A stretch of DNA of 8,784 bases from Demequinaceae bacterium UBA4004 (GCA_002384765.1 DGBM01000310.1:380-9163); one strand, 5' to 3'; shown: positions 1 through 7,434, counted from the stretch's first letter. The notes: generated by a model from the letters alone, not told the origin. A program made the numbers and translations.

Positions 1-23
1 GATTCATAGGTCTTGTCCATCAT
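1..23 (-). CDS. Start of a truncated downstream gene, possibly 3-oxoacid CoA-transferase subunit A
   Basis: Two in-frame ATG codons (at 23 and 20) lie at the end of the alpha/beta-hydrolase gene. The first gives a 4-nt ATGA overlap with the hydrolase stop. A GGAAGGA Shine-Dalgarno-like run sits about 8 nt upstream of the first ATG. The visible protein is M(M)DKTYE, then the window ends. That start resembles the N-terminus of succinyl-CoA:3-ketoacid CoA-transferase subunit A (ScoA/AtoD type), which often begins M-(D/N)-K-x-Y-x-S. Such an enzyme would follow naturally on the 3-hydroxybutyrate dehydrogenase two genes upstream, because it turns acetoacetate into acetoacetyl-CoA. That a gene starts here is well supported by the ribosome site and coupling. 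Its identity is a guess from seven residues plus context. Confidence 0.6.
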
Positions 24-934
24 TTCTGGGTTCCTTCCTGTGCGGCTGCATCGATCTCGGTGCCGATCACCTGGGCCATGAGGGCGCCGCCTGCGGGCGA
101 CAGCACGATCGTGTAGTGGTTGAAGCGATCGATCCGTTCGTGAGTGACCGTCGGCAGCAGCGGGAGGGCCCGCTCAAGGTATTCGGGTGCGTACAGCCCG
201 GGCCTCTCATTGACCAGCCCCTTCCACACCGTCACCAGCCGGGTGGGGTGGTGCAGTGCCGCGAGGGCGTCGCGAATTGCAGAGCCGGTCGCGAGGTCGG
301 CAGTGTCGTGGACGACGACGTCGTATCGCGTAGCCGGGCGTAGCTGGTCGCCGTCCGGCACCAGGTCATATCGGACGTAGTCCTCGAGCTCATCGGTCCA
401 GTCGGCGACGAATGCGGGGTGCTCTCGCCACAAGGCGAGATAGGCGTCCTCGTCCGCGAACCGCATCGACAGGCGCTCTGCGGTGGGTCCCAAGAGCGCC
501 GCCACCAAGTCGTCAGGTGGGATCTGAGCGGGAACATCGAACGGGATGCCGCCGTCGATGAGCACCAGTTTGGTCACCCGATCGGAATGGTGATGAGCGG
601 TCACGACGGCCACGAAGCCACCCATGGAGTGGCCGACGACCACCAGGCGATCGATCGCGAAGTGATCGAGCACCGCACCCATATCGCGGGCGTGCGCATC
701 CATCCCGGCAGGCCCCTCGACTTCGGAACTGCGGCCGCGTCCGCGAAGGTCCGGGGCGATCACCCGCACGCCGGGAAGGTGGCGGGCCACGAACGGGAAA
801 GCCAGGTGGGAGGACGTGACTCCGTGGATCATCAGCACGTCAGCGGTGTGTTCGCCGATCGGCTCCCAGACGCCCACGCGCAGGGCGCCACCCTCGACGG
901 GGACGTCCACCGTGCGGTAGTCGTGACTGCTCAT
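20..934 (-). CDS. Alpha/beta-hydrolase fold protein (esterase, thioesterase or related)
   Basis: This is a cytoplasmic alpha/beta-hydrolase of 304 residues with no signal peptide. Family landmarks, numbered from the ATG at 934: oxyanion-hole HG at 37-38, the PDLRGRGRS segment at 61-69, and the nucleophile elbow GHSMGG at 101-106, giving Ser103. The likely catalytic His is His273 in FNHYTIV. The acid is less clear: after the strand LVTVW (233-237), where an Asp is usual, the sequence has V-N-E-R, so Glu243 or another residue would have to serve. A GTG at 946 would add four residues. The ATG at 934 is preferred because it forms an ATGA overlap with the dehydrogenase stop, whereas the GTG lies against the GGAGGG tract; that tract is a rather distant SD for the ATG. 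Substrate unknown. Hydrolysis of a 3-hydroxybutyrate ester or oligomer, or of an acyl-CoA, would suit the neighbours, but this is inference only. A haloalkane or epoxide role is less likely in this context. Confidence 0.85.
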   Translation of the reverse strand: MSSHDYRTVDVPVEGGALRVGVWEPIGEHTADVLMIHGVTSSHLAFPFVARHLPGVRVIAPDLRGRGRSSEVEGPAGMDAHARDMGAVLDHFAIDRLVVVGHSMGGFVAVVTAHHHSDRVTKLVLIDGGIPFDVPAQIPPDDLVAALLGPTAERLSMRFADEDAYLALWREHPAFVADWTDELEDYVRYDLVPDGDQLRPATRYDVVVHDTADLATGSAIRDALAALHHPTRLVTVWKGLVNERPGLYAPEYLERALPLLPTVTHERIDRFNHYTIVLSPAGGALMAQVIGTEIDAAAQEGTQK

Positions 935-1680
935 TTCGCCGTCCACCCTCCGTCAATCGTGTACGAGGACCCGGTCACCATGCCCGCGTCCTCCGACGCC
1001 AGCCAGAGCGCGAGTGAGGCGACCTCGTGCGGTTCAACGAGCCTCTTGATGACGGTCTCCCCGAGCATGATCGTCGAGACCACGTCGTCCTCCGGTATGT
1101 CGTGCACCCGCGCCTGGTCCGCTATTTGCTTCTCGACCAACGGGGTACGGACGTAGGAAGGATTGATGCAGTTGCTCGTGACACCATGCGGACCGCCCTC
1201 AAGAGCAGTCACCTTGGACAAGCCTTCGAGCCCGTGCTTGGCCGAAACATAGGCGGACTTGAACGCGCTCGCCCGCAGGCCGTGGACGCTGGAAATGTTG
1301 ATGACCCGCCCCCAGCCCCGCTCATACATGGCCGGCAGCGCCGCGCGAATCAGCAGGTAGGGCGCCACCAGCATGATGCTGTGGAGCAGCCGGAACTTGT
1401 CGGGGTCAAACTCCTCGAGGGGGCTGACATGCTGCAAACCCGCGTTGTTGACGAGGACGTCCACGTCAAGCGTCAGGTCGTCGAGGGAGTGTGTGTCCGA
1501 TAGGTCCACATGCCACGCCTCTCCCCCGACGGCGGCCGCCGCCTCGTCGGCTGCGTCGGCGTTGATATCGGCGATCGTCACGTAGGCTCCGCGCGTCGCG
1601 AAGGCGTCGGCGCACGCCCTGCCGATGCCGCTGGCACCGCCGGTGACGAGCGCGCGCTTGCCCTTCATGCTGTCCGTCAT
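931..1680 (-). CDS. bdhA: D-3-hydroxybutyrate dehydrogenase (short-chain dehydrogenase)
   Basis: This is a classical 249-residue short-chain dehydrogenase that should oxidise (R)-3-hydroxybutyrate to acetoacetate with NAD. The nucleotide-binding motif TGGASGIG is at 13-20, Asp38 after the second strand favours NAD over NADP, NNAG is at 78-81, and the catalytic triad is Ser131, Tyr144, Lys148 (YVSAK). Specificity is unusually readable. Pseudomonas fragi 3-hydroxybutyrate dehydrogenase binds its substrate with Gln94, His144, Lys152 and Gln196 and uses Ser142, Tyr155 and Lys159. This protein has Gln83, His133, Lys141, Gln185 and Ser131, Tyr144, Lys148, all at a constant offset of 11. The stretches NAGLQHVSP (79-87) and RTPLVEKQI (178-186) are also typical of the family. 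The start at 1680 overlaps the TetR stop by ATGA, with GAGGAG very close upstream. Within the operon it links the transporter and ligase to ketone-body metabolism. Confidence 0.92.
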   Translation of the reverse strand: MTDSMKGKRALVTGGASGIGRACADAFATRGAYVTIADINADAADEAAAAVGGEAWHVDLSDTHSLDDLTLDVDVLVNNAGLQHVSPLEEFDPDKFRLLHSIMLVAPYLLIRAALPAMYERGWGRVINISSVHGLRASAFKSAYVSAKHGLEGLSKVTALEGGPHGVTSNCINPSYVRTPLVEKQIADQARVHDIPEDDVVSTIMLGETVIKRLVEPHEVASLALWLASEDAGMVTGSSYTIDGGWTAK

Positions 1681-2348
1681 GACTCCTCGCTTTCCGCCCG
1701 ACGCGGGGGCGTCAGGGCGTTTTGAATGAATCGCATCATCGCCTCAAAGACGTCCGGATCGAGGTCCACAGGCGGCCGACCGTCAGAGTCTCTTTCCCAC
1801 AGCAGGTAGCGCATTCCGATGAGCTCGCCGATGCCCATGAGCGCCCAAGCGGTCACCTCCGGATCGAGTCCGGGGTCAATCTCGCCCACGCCCTGTGCCG
1901 CCTCGAGCCCCGCGATGTACCCCTCGACGATGCGCGTGTAGTGCAGCCGCAGCATCTGAGGGGAGACGAATTCCGCCTCGCGCACCACGCGGTACAGGGC
2001 GGGGTGCTGGGCCGTGAAGCGAAAGAACCCGGAGAAGCCGGCACGTTCCGCCTCGACCCGCGAGCCCGTCCCCTCCATCGCGGCGGCCATGGAATGCCTC
2101 ACCCGCCGGTTGAGGTCCACCACGAGTGCCTCGAACACCGTCTGCTTGGAGTCGAAGTAGAGGTAGAACGTGCCCATCCCCACGCCCGCACGTTCGGTGA
2201 TCTTCACGATCGACGCCTCGTGATAGCCGATGTCCGCGACCACATGCTCGGCCGCCTCCAAGAGCTTGGCGCGCGTCTGTTCGCCCCGCCTGGTGAGGGG
2301 CCGGCCGGCCGTGGACGACACCTCTTCGGCCTCATGCAACTCAGTCAT
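1677..2348 (-). CDS. TetR-family transcriptional regulator
   Basis: This is a 223-residue one-component repressor of the TetR family. After a loose 20-residue N-terminal tail comes the DNA-binding domain (about 22-68): a first helix QTRAKLLEAAEHVV, then the helix-turn-helix with the family hallmark GVGMGTFYLYFDSK at 55-68. The rest (about 70-215) is the variable helical ligand-binding and dimerisation domain, including an aromatic-rich stretch around FSGFFRF. The ATG at 2348 overlaps the ligase stop by 8 nt and has an excellent GGAGGAGG site with about 6-nt spacing. The gene lies between the ligase and the dehydrogenase in the same orientation, with no promoter of its own visible. It is therefore probably co-transcribed, and autoregulatory if it controls this operon. 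The best candidate target is the inverted repeat at 8698-8719; the effector may be the transported acid or its CoA thioester. Target and effector are inferred. Confidence 0.93.
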   Translation of the reverse strand: MTELHEAEEVSSTAGRPLTRRGEQTRAKLLEAAEHVVADIGYHEASIVKITERAGVGMGTFYLYFDSKQTVFEALVVDLNRRVRHSMAAAMEGTGSRVEAERAGFSGFFRFTAQHPALYRVVREAEFVSPQMLRLHYTRIVEGYIAGLEAAQGVGEIDPGLDPEVTAWALMGIGELIGMRYLLWERDSDGRPPVDLDPDVFEAMMRFIQNALTPPRRAESEES

Positions 2349-3906
2349 GATGTGCCTCCTCCATCAGCGTGATCGCCCGGTCACGCAGTCTGGCCTTCAC
2401 GACCTTGTCCGTAGCCGAATGGGGTAACCGCGACACGAATACGACGCGGACGGGAACCTTGAAGCCCGCCAGATTGCGACGCGCGTGCGCGAGGATCTCG
2501 TCCTCGGAGACCGCGGCGCCCCGCGTGGCGACAACGAACGCCACCCCCCGCTCCCCCCACACGGAATCAGGCACGCCCACCACGGCGACCTGCGCGACCA
2601 GCGGGTGCAGAGCCAACGCGAATTCCACCTCCGCCGGGGCCACGTTCTCGCCACCGGAGATGTAGATGTCTTTCAGTCGATCCACGATGCTGAACAAGCC
2701 ATCCTGGTCGCGATGAACTAGGTCCCCCGTCCTCAGCCACTGCCCGTTCAGGGCGCGCTGTGTCGCCTCGGGGTCGCTCAGATAGCCCGCGAAGACGCTG
2801 GGTCCGCTCACCCAGAGCTCCCCGGACGCCTCGCCCTCGAGCGGCAATCCGGTCTCCGGGTCCGCGATGCAGACCTCCACATACGGGTAGGGCCGGCCGA
2901 CGGCGCCGTGGTGGTCCGCGACCTCGTCCGCCGGGAGATAAAGAACGTTTGGCGCAGCCTCGGTGAGCCCGTAGCCCTGAGTGAGGGGAACACCCCGATC
3001 CCGCCAGGCCTTGTGGAGCGCCTCCGAGGCCGTGGCGCCGCCGATCAGGGCCGTACGCAGGCTCGAAAGATCAGCCGATTCCCAGTCCCGGTCGGCTTCG
3101 AGCATTCGGTACTGGGTGGGCACGCCCATCATGCAGGTGACGCGACGCTCCTCGATCAACTGCAGGACGCGCGAAGGTTGGAAGGAGCGCTCGAGCACCA
3201 CCTTGGCGCCCACCCACCACGCGAGCAGCGGCTGCACGTTCCAGGCCGCCACGTGGAACTGAGGCAGCACCACGAGCACCACGTCGTCTGGCTGTACTGG
3301 TAACGAGTGCGCCAACGCGAGATTGTTCCAGAAGCAGTTCGCGTGCGTGAGCACCACACCCTTGGGCTCCGCCTCGGATCCTGAGGTAAAGATCACCAGC
3401 AGGGGGTCGTCATCACGGACGGGGCGAGCCGGCTTCACGCTGCGGGCATGAGGCGCCGCAGCCTCGACTCCCGTGGTGCCGAGGTTCGCGACCGGGGGCT
3501 CCGGGTCCATCGCTCTCAAGGCCTCCCACGCGAGGGCTCCGTGCTCGTCGTCCACCAGTACGAGCGCGGGTTCCGTGCGTGTCAGCGCCGCCGTGAGCTC
3601 CCTCGGGGTGAGCCGCCACGACAGTGGCACAAACGCGATGCCGCTCAACGCGCACGCGAAGAACGCCACCACGTGGTCGGTCGAACTACCGGAGATGGTG
3701 GCGATCCGATGCCCCGCGCCGTAGCCCGCCGCCGCCAGCCGCTCCGCCAGATCCGACGCGCGCCTGGCGAGCGTGCGGTAGTCGACCGTGACGCCGCGGT
3801 CGTCGATCGCGATGCGGCCGGGATCCTGCGCTGCTCGACCAAGAAGCCAGCGGCCGATGGTGTGGGGCTCCGCCGCCTGCCCGTACGCCGCATCGGGAAT
3901 GGTCAT
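2341..3906 (-). CDS. AMP-forming acyl-CoA ligase (class I adenylate-forming enzyme)
   Basis: This 521-residue enzyme is expected to activate a carboxylic acid with ATP to an acyl-adenylate and then transfer it to CoA. Core motifs appear in order: P-loop TSGSEAEPK at 174-182, QGYGLTE at 310-316, TGD at 393-395 (ribose-binding Asp395), DRLKDIYISGGE at 409-420 (hinge region, Arg410), and the C-terminal ATDKVVK at 498-504 with Lys501 in the position of the adenylation lysine. Two spots differ from consensus: the P-loop has Glu-Ala where Thr-Gly is common, and Asp500 replaces the usual Gly before the lysine. The length fits medium/long-chain or aromatic acyl-CoA ligases. It is too short for acetoacetyl-CoA synthetase of the acetyl-CoA-synthetase-like type (about 650 residues). 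The ATG at 3906 overlaps the livM stop (ATGA) and has AGGAGG 7 nt upstream. The substrate cannot be read from sequence; the adjacent transporter suggests it is the imported acid. Confidence 0.93.
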   Translation of the reverse strand: MTIPDAAYGQAAEPHTIGRWLLGRAAQDPGRIAIDDRGVTVDYRTLARRASDLAERLAAAGYGAGHRIATISGSSTDHVVAFFACALSGIAFVPLSWRLTPRELTAALTRTEPALVLVDDEHGALAWEALRAMDPEPPVANLGTTGVEAAAPHARSVKPARPVRDDDPLLVIFTSGSEAEPKGVVLTHANCFWNNLALAHSLPVQPDDVVLVVLPQFHVAAWNVQPLLAWWVGAKVVLERSFQPSRVLQLIEERRVTCMMGVPTQYRMLEADRDWESADLSSLRTALIGGATASEALHKAWRDRGVPLTQGYGLTEAAPNVLYLPADEVADHHGAVGRPYPYVEVCIADPETGLPLEGEASGELWVSGPSVFAGYLSDPEATQRALNGQWLRTGDLVHRDQDGLFSIVDRLKDIYISGGENVAPAEVEFALALHPLVAQVAVVGVPDSVWGERGVAFVVATRGAAVSEDEILAHARRNLAGFKVPVRVVFVSRLPHSATDKVVKARLRDRAITLMEEAHHD

Positions 3907-5048
3907 GGCCGTGCCTCCTGCGCAATGTCAGGTGCGCCAGCGCTTTCCGCGTCGAGCGCGCGCAGGGATGTCGCACGCGCGCGTCCCCGCCTCCGGCGCC
4001 ACCATGCGTCTACCGTTCCCGCGATACCCCCAGGCAGAAACATGACCACCAGAATAAAGAGCACGCCAAGAATGAACAGCGGCTGTGACAGCGGAACCCG
4101 CAATACGTCCGGAAGCGACGCAATCACGTCGGAGCCCGCCAATACCGTGAGCCGCTGGTCCAGCAGCGTATAGAGGACGCCTCCCACGATGGCGCCCCAC
4201 CTGAACCCCACACCGCCGAGCACCACCATCACCAGGATCGTGATGGTGAGATCCGCCGAGACGGCCGTGGGCGTCGTTCCCGACTGCAACAGCACGTAGA
4301 CGACGCCCATGAGCGATGCGCACAGGCCGGCCGCGGCAAACGTGATGAGTTTCGCGTAGGCGGGACGCAGGCCGAGCACTTGAAGGCGCAGGTCGTTCTC
4401 GCGAGAGGCTCTCGACAGGTGACCGAGACGGGACCGGTCGATCCACAGCGCAACGAGGTACACGAAGACCAGTATCGCGAGCGTCAGCCAGTACATATTG
4501 CGGGTATTGATGACGCCCAGGAAGAAGTCCGGCACGTGATCGGTATTGAGGCTCAATCCCTCGTCCCCGCCCGTGACGGCGGCGTTGCGCCGCACCAAGA
4601 CGGAACCCCCCTGGGCGAAGGCAAGAGTCACCATGGCAAAAGGGATGCCTGTCACTCGGATGCTCACTGCCCCGGTGACGAGCGCGATCACCAGGCCGCC
4701 CACCAAGGCTATGAGGATGCCGGGCCACAGCGGCACGGAGAGGTTCTCGAGCACGATTCCGAGACCGTAGGCGCCAGCTCCGAAGTACAGCGCATGCCCA
4801 AAGGACAGCATGCCCGCGGTGCCCAGCAGCATGTTGTAGGACAGCGCCAGGCCCGCGAAGATCATCGCGAGGGACAGCAGCGCTAGGGTGCCGGGTTGGT
4901 AGGTCGCCGTGGGCAGGATTCCTGGAACCCGGATATTGAGGAGTGGCAACGTGGCGAGCAGCGCCACGCAGGCTCCCCCGGCGACCAGGGGTGCCGCGCG
5001 GCGCAGAGTCGAACGTCCAGAACCGTGTGAGGCCTCCGTCATGTTCAT
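3903..5048 (-). CDS. livM: LIV/HAAT-family ABC transporter permease, LivM type
   Basis: This is one of the two inner-membrane subunits of the branched-chain-amino-acid-type ABC importer, 381 residues. It has many hydrophobic segments separated by short loops. Family marks are LSFGHALYFGAGAY at 81-94, TGGDEGL at 159-165, the cytoplasmic ATPase-coupling loop around RASRENDLRLQVLGL (213-227), and VLGGVG at 276-281. After the last membrane segment (about 322-338) there is a strongly basic WWRRRRGRAR stretch and a hydrophilic tail of about 25 residues, plausibly cytoplasmic. Two starts compete. The ATG at 5048 makes an ATGA overlap with livH, with AGGA about 8 nt upstream. The in-frame ATG at 5042 has the stronger GGAGG at about 8 nt. 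They differ by two residues only. The ligand need not be an amino acid: this family also moves urea, amides and aromatic or aliphatic carboxylates. Confidence 0.93.
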   Translation of the reverse strand: MNMTEASHGSGRSTLRRAAPLVAGGACVALLATLPLLNIRVPGILPTATYQPGTLALLSLAMIFAGLALSYNMLLGTAGMLSFGHALYFGAGAYGLGIVLENLSVPLWPGILIALVGGLVIALVTGAVSIRVTGIPFAMVTLAFAQGGSVLVRRNAAVTGGDEGLSLNTDHVPDFFLGVINTRNMYWLTLAILVFVYLVALWIDRSRLGHLSRASRENDLRLQVLGLRPAYAKLITFAAAGLCASLMGVVYVLLQSGTTPTAVSADLTITILVMVVLGGVGFRWGAIVGGVLYTLLDQRLTVLAGSDVIASLPDVLRVPLSQPLFILGVLFILVVMFLPGGIAGTVDAWWRRRRGRARATSLRALDAESAGAPDIAQEARP

Positions 5049-5920
5049 GCCCTCCGTCCTATGAGCCCGGCGGGTCGCACCAGGAGCACCGCGGCGAGCA
5101 GGATGACGACGATGAAGTCGCCCGTCCCGTTCAGGTAGTAGTTAGCGAATTGCTGGAGCACCGCGACCAGGACGGAAGCGACGGCGGCGCCTGTCAGGGA
5201 GCCGACGCCGCCAATGACGGTGACGATGAACGCGAAGATCAGGAGCGTCGAACCCAGGTGCGGTGAAACGTAGCCCGTGTAGTGCGCGGCAAGGACCCCG
5301 CCCACCCCCGCCGCGGAACCGCCGATGGCGAACACCACGGTAAACGCACGACGCACGTCGATACCGAGGGCGGTGACCATCGGCCGGTTCTCGACGCCTG
5401 CGCGGATGATGATTCCGTAACGGGTATAGCGCAGGAAAAACACCAGACTGACGAGCAGCGCGGTCGCAGCCCCCATCAGCACCCAATACGTGTTCGGGAT
5501 CGAAGCTCCGAAGACGTCCGTGGTCTGCTTAAGCCACGCGGGACCCGCGATGTAGATCGGATCCGCACCCCAGATTCCCTCGAACAGCGCCACCGCCGCC
5601 AAGGCGAGACCCACGGTGACCAGCACCTGCTCGATGTGTCGGTCATACAGCGGTCTGATCAGGGCGAGTTCGGTGAGGCTCGCCACCGCCGCACCCACGA
5701 CGCCGCCCACCAGGATGGACAGCGCGAACACCCACCACGATTCGCTGTCGAGACGGCGGGCTACCTCCCAGCCGATGAAGGCGCCAAAGGTGAGGAAGGC
5801 GCCGTGCGCGAAGTTCAGCACGTGCATCAGCCCATAGATCAGGCTGAGTCCCGACGCCACAAGAAAGTACAGCGCGCCGAGCCCTATTCCAGTGAGGGTG
5901 ACGAGGATGAGAGAACTCAT
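5045..5920 (-). CDS. livH: LIV/HAAT-family ABC transporter permease, LivH type
   Basis: This is the partner membrane subunit of the importer, 291 residues, the usual LivH length, with about eight hydrophobic segments. Recognisable features are SLIYGLMHVLNFAHGA (26-41) in the first helices, the EAA-like cytoplasmic loop RAGVENRPMVTALGID (173-188) that contacts the ATPases, VIGGVGSLTGA (235-245), and the C-terminal RPAGLIG (282-288). The start ATG at 5920 overlaps the livF stop as ATGA and is preceded by GAGGA with about 6-nt spacing. It is expected to form a heterodimer with the LivM-type protein encoded directly downstream. Nothing in the sequence looks truncated or degenerate. Confidence 0.94.
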   Translation of the reverse strand: MSSLILVTLTGIGLGALYFLVASGLSLIYGLMHVLNFAHGAFLTFGAFIGWEVARRLDSESWWVFALSILVGGVVGAAVASLTELALIRPLYDRHIEQVLVTVGLALAAVALFEGIWGADPIYIAGPAWLKQTTDVFGASIPNTYWVLMGAATALLVSLVFFLRYTRYGIIIRAGVENRPMVTALGIDVRRAFTVVFAIGGSAAGVGGVLAAHYTGYVSPHLGSTLLIFAFIVTVIGGVGSLTGAAVASVLVAVLQQFANYYLNGTGDFIVVILLAAVLLVRPAGLIGRRA

Positions 5921-6666
5921 GCGGATTCCTCGCTACCGTTGCCGGCGGGGGCTTCTGCATACACTCCCAGGAGCCGCTTGATGAGTGCCTCGTCATCGAG
6001 GAATTCGACCGCGCGCCCGGTGTGGACAACGCGCCCACCGCTGATGACGATGGCGTCGCCAGCGAGCTGGCGCACCACCTCAAGGTTCTGTTCGACAAGC
6101 AGAATCGGCACCTTCTCCGCCGCCCGGCGAAGCGCGATGGTCACGTCGGCGACGATCTTGGGAGCAAGCCCCTTGGTGGGTTCGTCGACCAGCAAGATGC
6201 GGTTGTCGTTGATGAGTGCGCGAGCCACCGAAAGCATCTGCTGCTGTCCACCTGACAGCGTTCCAGCCATCTGATTCCGGCGCTGAACCAGATCCGGGAA
6301 CAACTCGTTCACCAGTTCGCGCGCAGGTTCGCGTTGGCGCTCGGCTAGCGCGAGGTTCTCGGCAACGGTGAGCCGCGCAAACACTTCACGATCCTCGGGC
6401 ACATAGCCCACACCGCTCTGGACGATGCGGTGCGTACGCAGGCCGTCGATTCGCTCGCCCGCGAGTCGTATCTCGCCACTCCTGGAGATCAGTCCGAGGA
6501 TGGCCCGCAGCGTCGATGTCTTGCCCACGCCGTTGCGCCCAAGTACGGCAGTGATTCCCGTGGCGGGAACAGAGAGCGAGACGTCTTCGACCACCTGCTG
6601 ACCGTTGATGGATGCCGACAGGTTCTGCACCGTCAGGATCGAGCCGTCGGTCGTGCCGTCGCTCAT
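5917..6666 (-). CDS. livF: LIV/HAAT-family ABC transporter ATPase, LivF type
   Basis: This cytoplasmic ATPase subunit of 249 residues pairs with the LivG-type subunit to power import. All nucleotide-binding motifs are intact: Walker A GRNGVGKT at 43-50, the Q-loop region YVPEDR at 88-93 with Glu91 in the place often held by Gln (normal for LivF), signature LSGGQ at 137-141, and Walker B ILLVDEP at 157-163 with catalytic Glu162. The switch position in LVEQN (190-194) carries Gln193 rather than His, also a LivF trait, and distinguishes it from the upstream LivG. The ATG at 6666 overlaps the livG stop (ATGA). No convincing Shine-Dalgarno is visible, so translation probably depends on coupling to livG. 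An eight-residue N-terminal tail precedes the first strand. Confidence 0.95.
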   Translation of the reverse strand: MSDGTTDGSILTVQNLSASINGQQVVEDVSLSVPATGITAVLGRNGVGKTSTLRAILGLISRSGEIRLAGERIDGLRTHRIVQSGVGYVPEDREVFARLTVAENLALAERQREPARELVNELFPDLVQRRNQMAGTLSGGQQQMLSVARALINDNRILLVDEPTKGLAPKIVADVTIALRRAAEKVPILLVEQNLEVVRQLAGDAIVISGGRVVHTGRAVEFLDDEALIKRLLGVYAEAPAGNGSEESA

Positions 6667-7427
6667 GCTGCAGTGCCCAGGTAGGCGCGCTGGACGACTG
6701 GATCCTCCATGACGCGTTGCGGCGTGTCGAACGCGATGATGTGACCAAAGTTGAGGACCGCAACCTTGTCCACCAGGCCCATCAGGACGTCAATGTGATG
6801 TTCCACCATCAGGACAGTGCATCCCTTTTCTGCGTGAAGCGTTCGGATGTTGTTGACCAGCCCGCTCACGTCGCCGGAACCCACGCCCGCCATCGGCTCG
6901 TCAAGCAAGACCAGTTGGGCATCCGTCGCAAGTAACACCGCGATCTCCAACTTGCGCTTGTCACCATGGGAGATGTCTCCGGCGAGGTCGTGCTCGCGGT
7001 GGCCGAGTCCCACCGATGTGAGGTGCGCGCGGGCGCGTTGCGTTGCCTCATCGCCGCGGCGGGGAAAGTGGAGCACGGAGTAGTTCCCGCCCAGCGAGAC
7101 CTGGGCCGCGATGCGGACGTTTTCCAGCACACTGAGTCGGGGAAAATAGTTGGAGGTTTGGAATGTCCTCCCCAGTCCCGCCCGCGCGCGCATCGGCACT
7201 GACATCGATGTGATGTCCGCGCCATCCATCTCGACAGTGCCAGCCGTTGGCCGCATGACGCCGGAAACCACATTGAACAGCGTGGTTTTTCCTGCACCGT
7301 TGGGACCGATCACGCCGATGATAGAGCCGGGCGCGACCTCGAGGTCGACATTGTCAAGAATGGTGGCGCCGCCGATGCGCAGGCCGAGGCCGGCAATGCG
7401 CAGCGCGGGCGGGACTGAGGTAGCCAT
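6663..7427 (-). CDS. livG: LIV/HAAT-family ABC transporter ATPase, LivG type
   Basis: This is the second ATPase subunit of the importer, 254 residues from the ATG at 7427. Motifs: Walker A GPNGAGKT at 41-48, Q-loop RTFQT with Gln90, signature ISHGDK at 152-157 (the SHG form common in LivG/UrtD relatives in place of SGGQ), Walker B LVLLDEP at 172-178 with Glu177, and switch His210 in VEHH. The reading frame stays open upstream to an ATG at 7529, but that would run 83 nt into the binding-protein gene and add a Pro/Ser/Arg-rich stretch with no counterpart in the family, so 7427 is chosen. Unusually for this operon there is no stop/start overlap and no clear ribosome site. Instead the 19-nt gap contains a 12-bp palindrome. 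Confidence 0.93.
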   Translation of the reverse strand: MATSVPPALRIAGLGLRIGGATILDNVDLEVAPGSIIGVIGPNGAGKTTLFNVVSGVMRPTAGTVEMDGADITSMSVPMRARAGLGRTFQTSNYFPRLSVLENVRIAAQVSLGGNYSVLHFPRRGDEATQRARAHLTSVGLGHREHDLAGDISHGDKRKLEIAVLLATDAQLVLLDEPMAGVGSGDVSGLVNNIRTLHAEKGCTVLMVEHHIDVLMGLVDKVAVLNFGHIIAFDTPQRVMEDPVVQRAYLGTAA

Positions 7428-7434
7428 ATCGAAC

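Noticed and set aside
419..1156. Long plus-strand open frame of 245 codons across the hydrolase and dehydrogenase genes
   Set aside because: It lies antisense to two well-supported genes, shows no family motif, is His/Arg/Gly-rich as expected of an antisense frame in GC-rich DNA, and has no ribosome site.
2299..2310. GGCCGGCCGGCC palindrome near the start of the TetR gene
   Set aside because: It lies within the coding region for Ala-Gly-Arg-Pro-Leu and is explained by GC-rich codon choice. It is not near a promoter.
3928..4728. Minus-strand 266-codon frame inside livM
   Set aside because: It is a shifted-frame shadow of livM, rich in Arg/Gly/His, with no membrane segments or motif, while the livM frame is intact with full family signatures.
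5282..6274. Plus-strand open frame of 330 codons opposite livH and livF
   Set aside because: Despite its length it is a low-complexity polar translation antisense to two intact transporter genes. Long antisense frames are expected with G/C-rich third positions.
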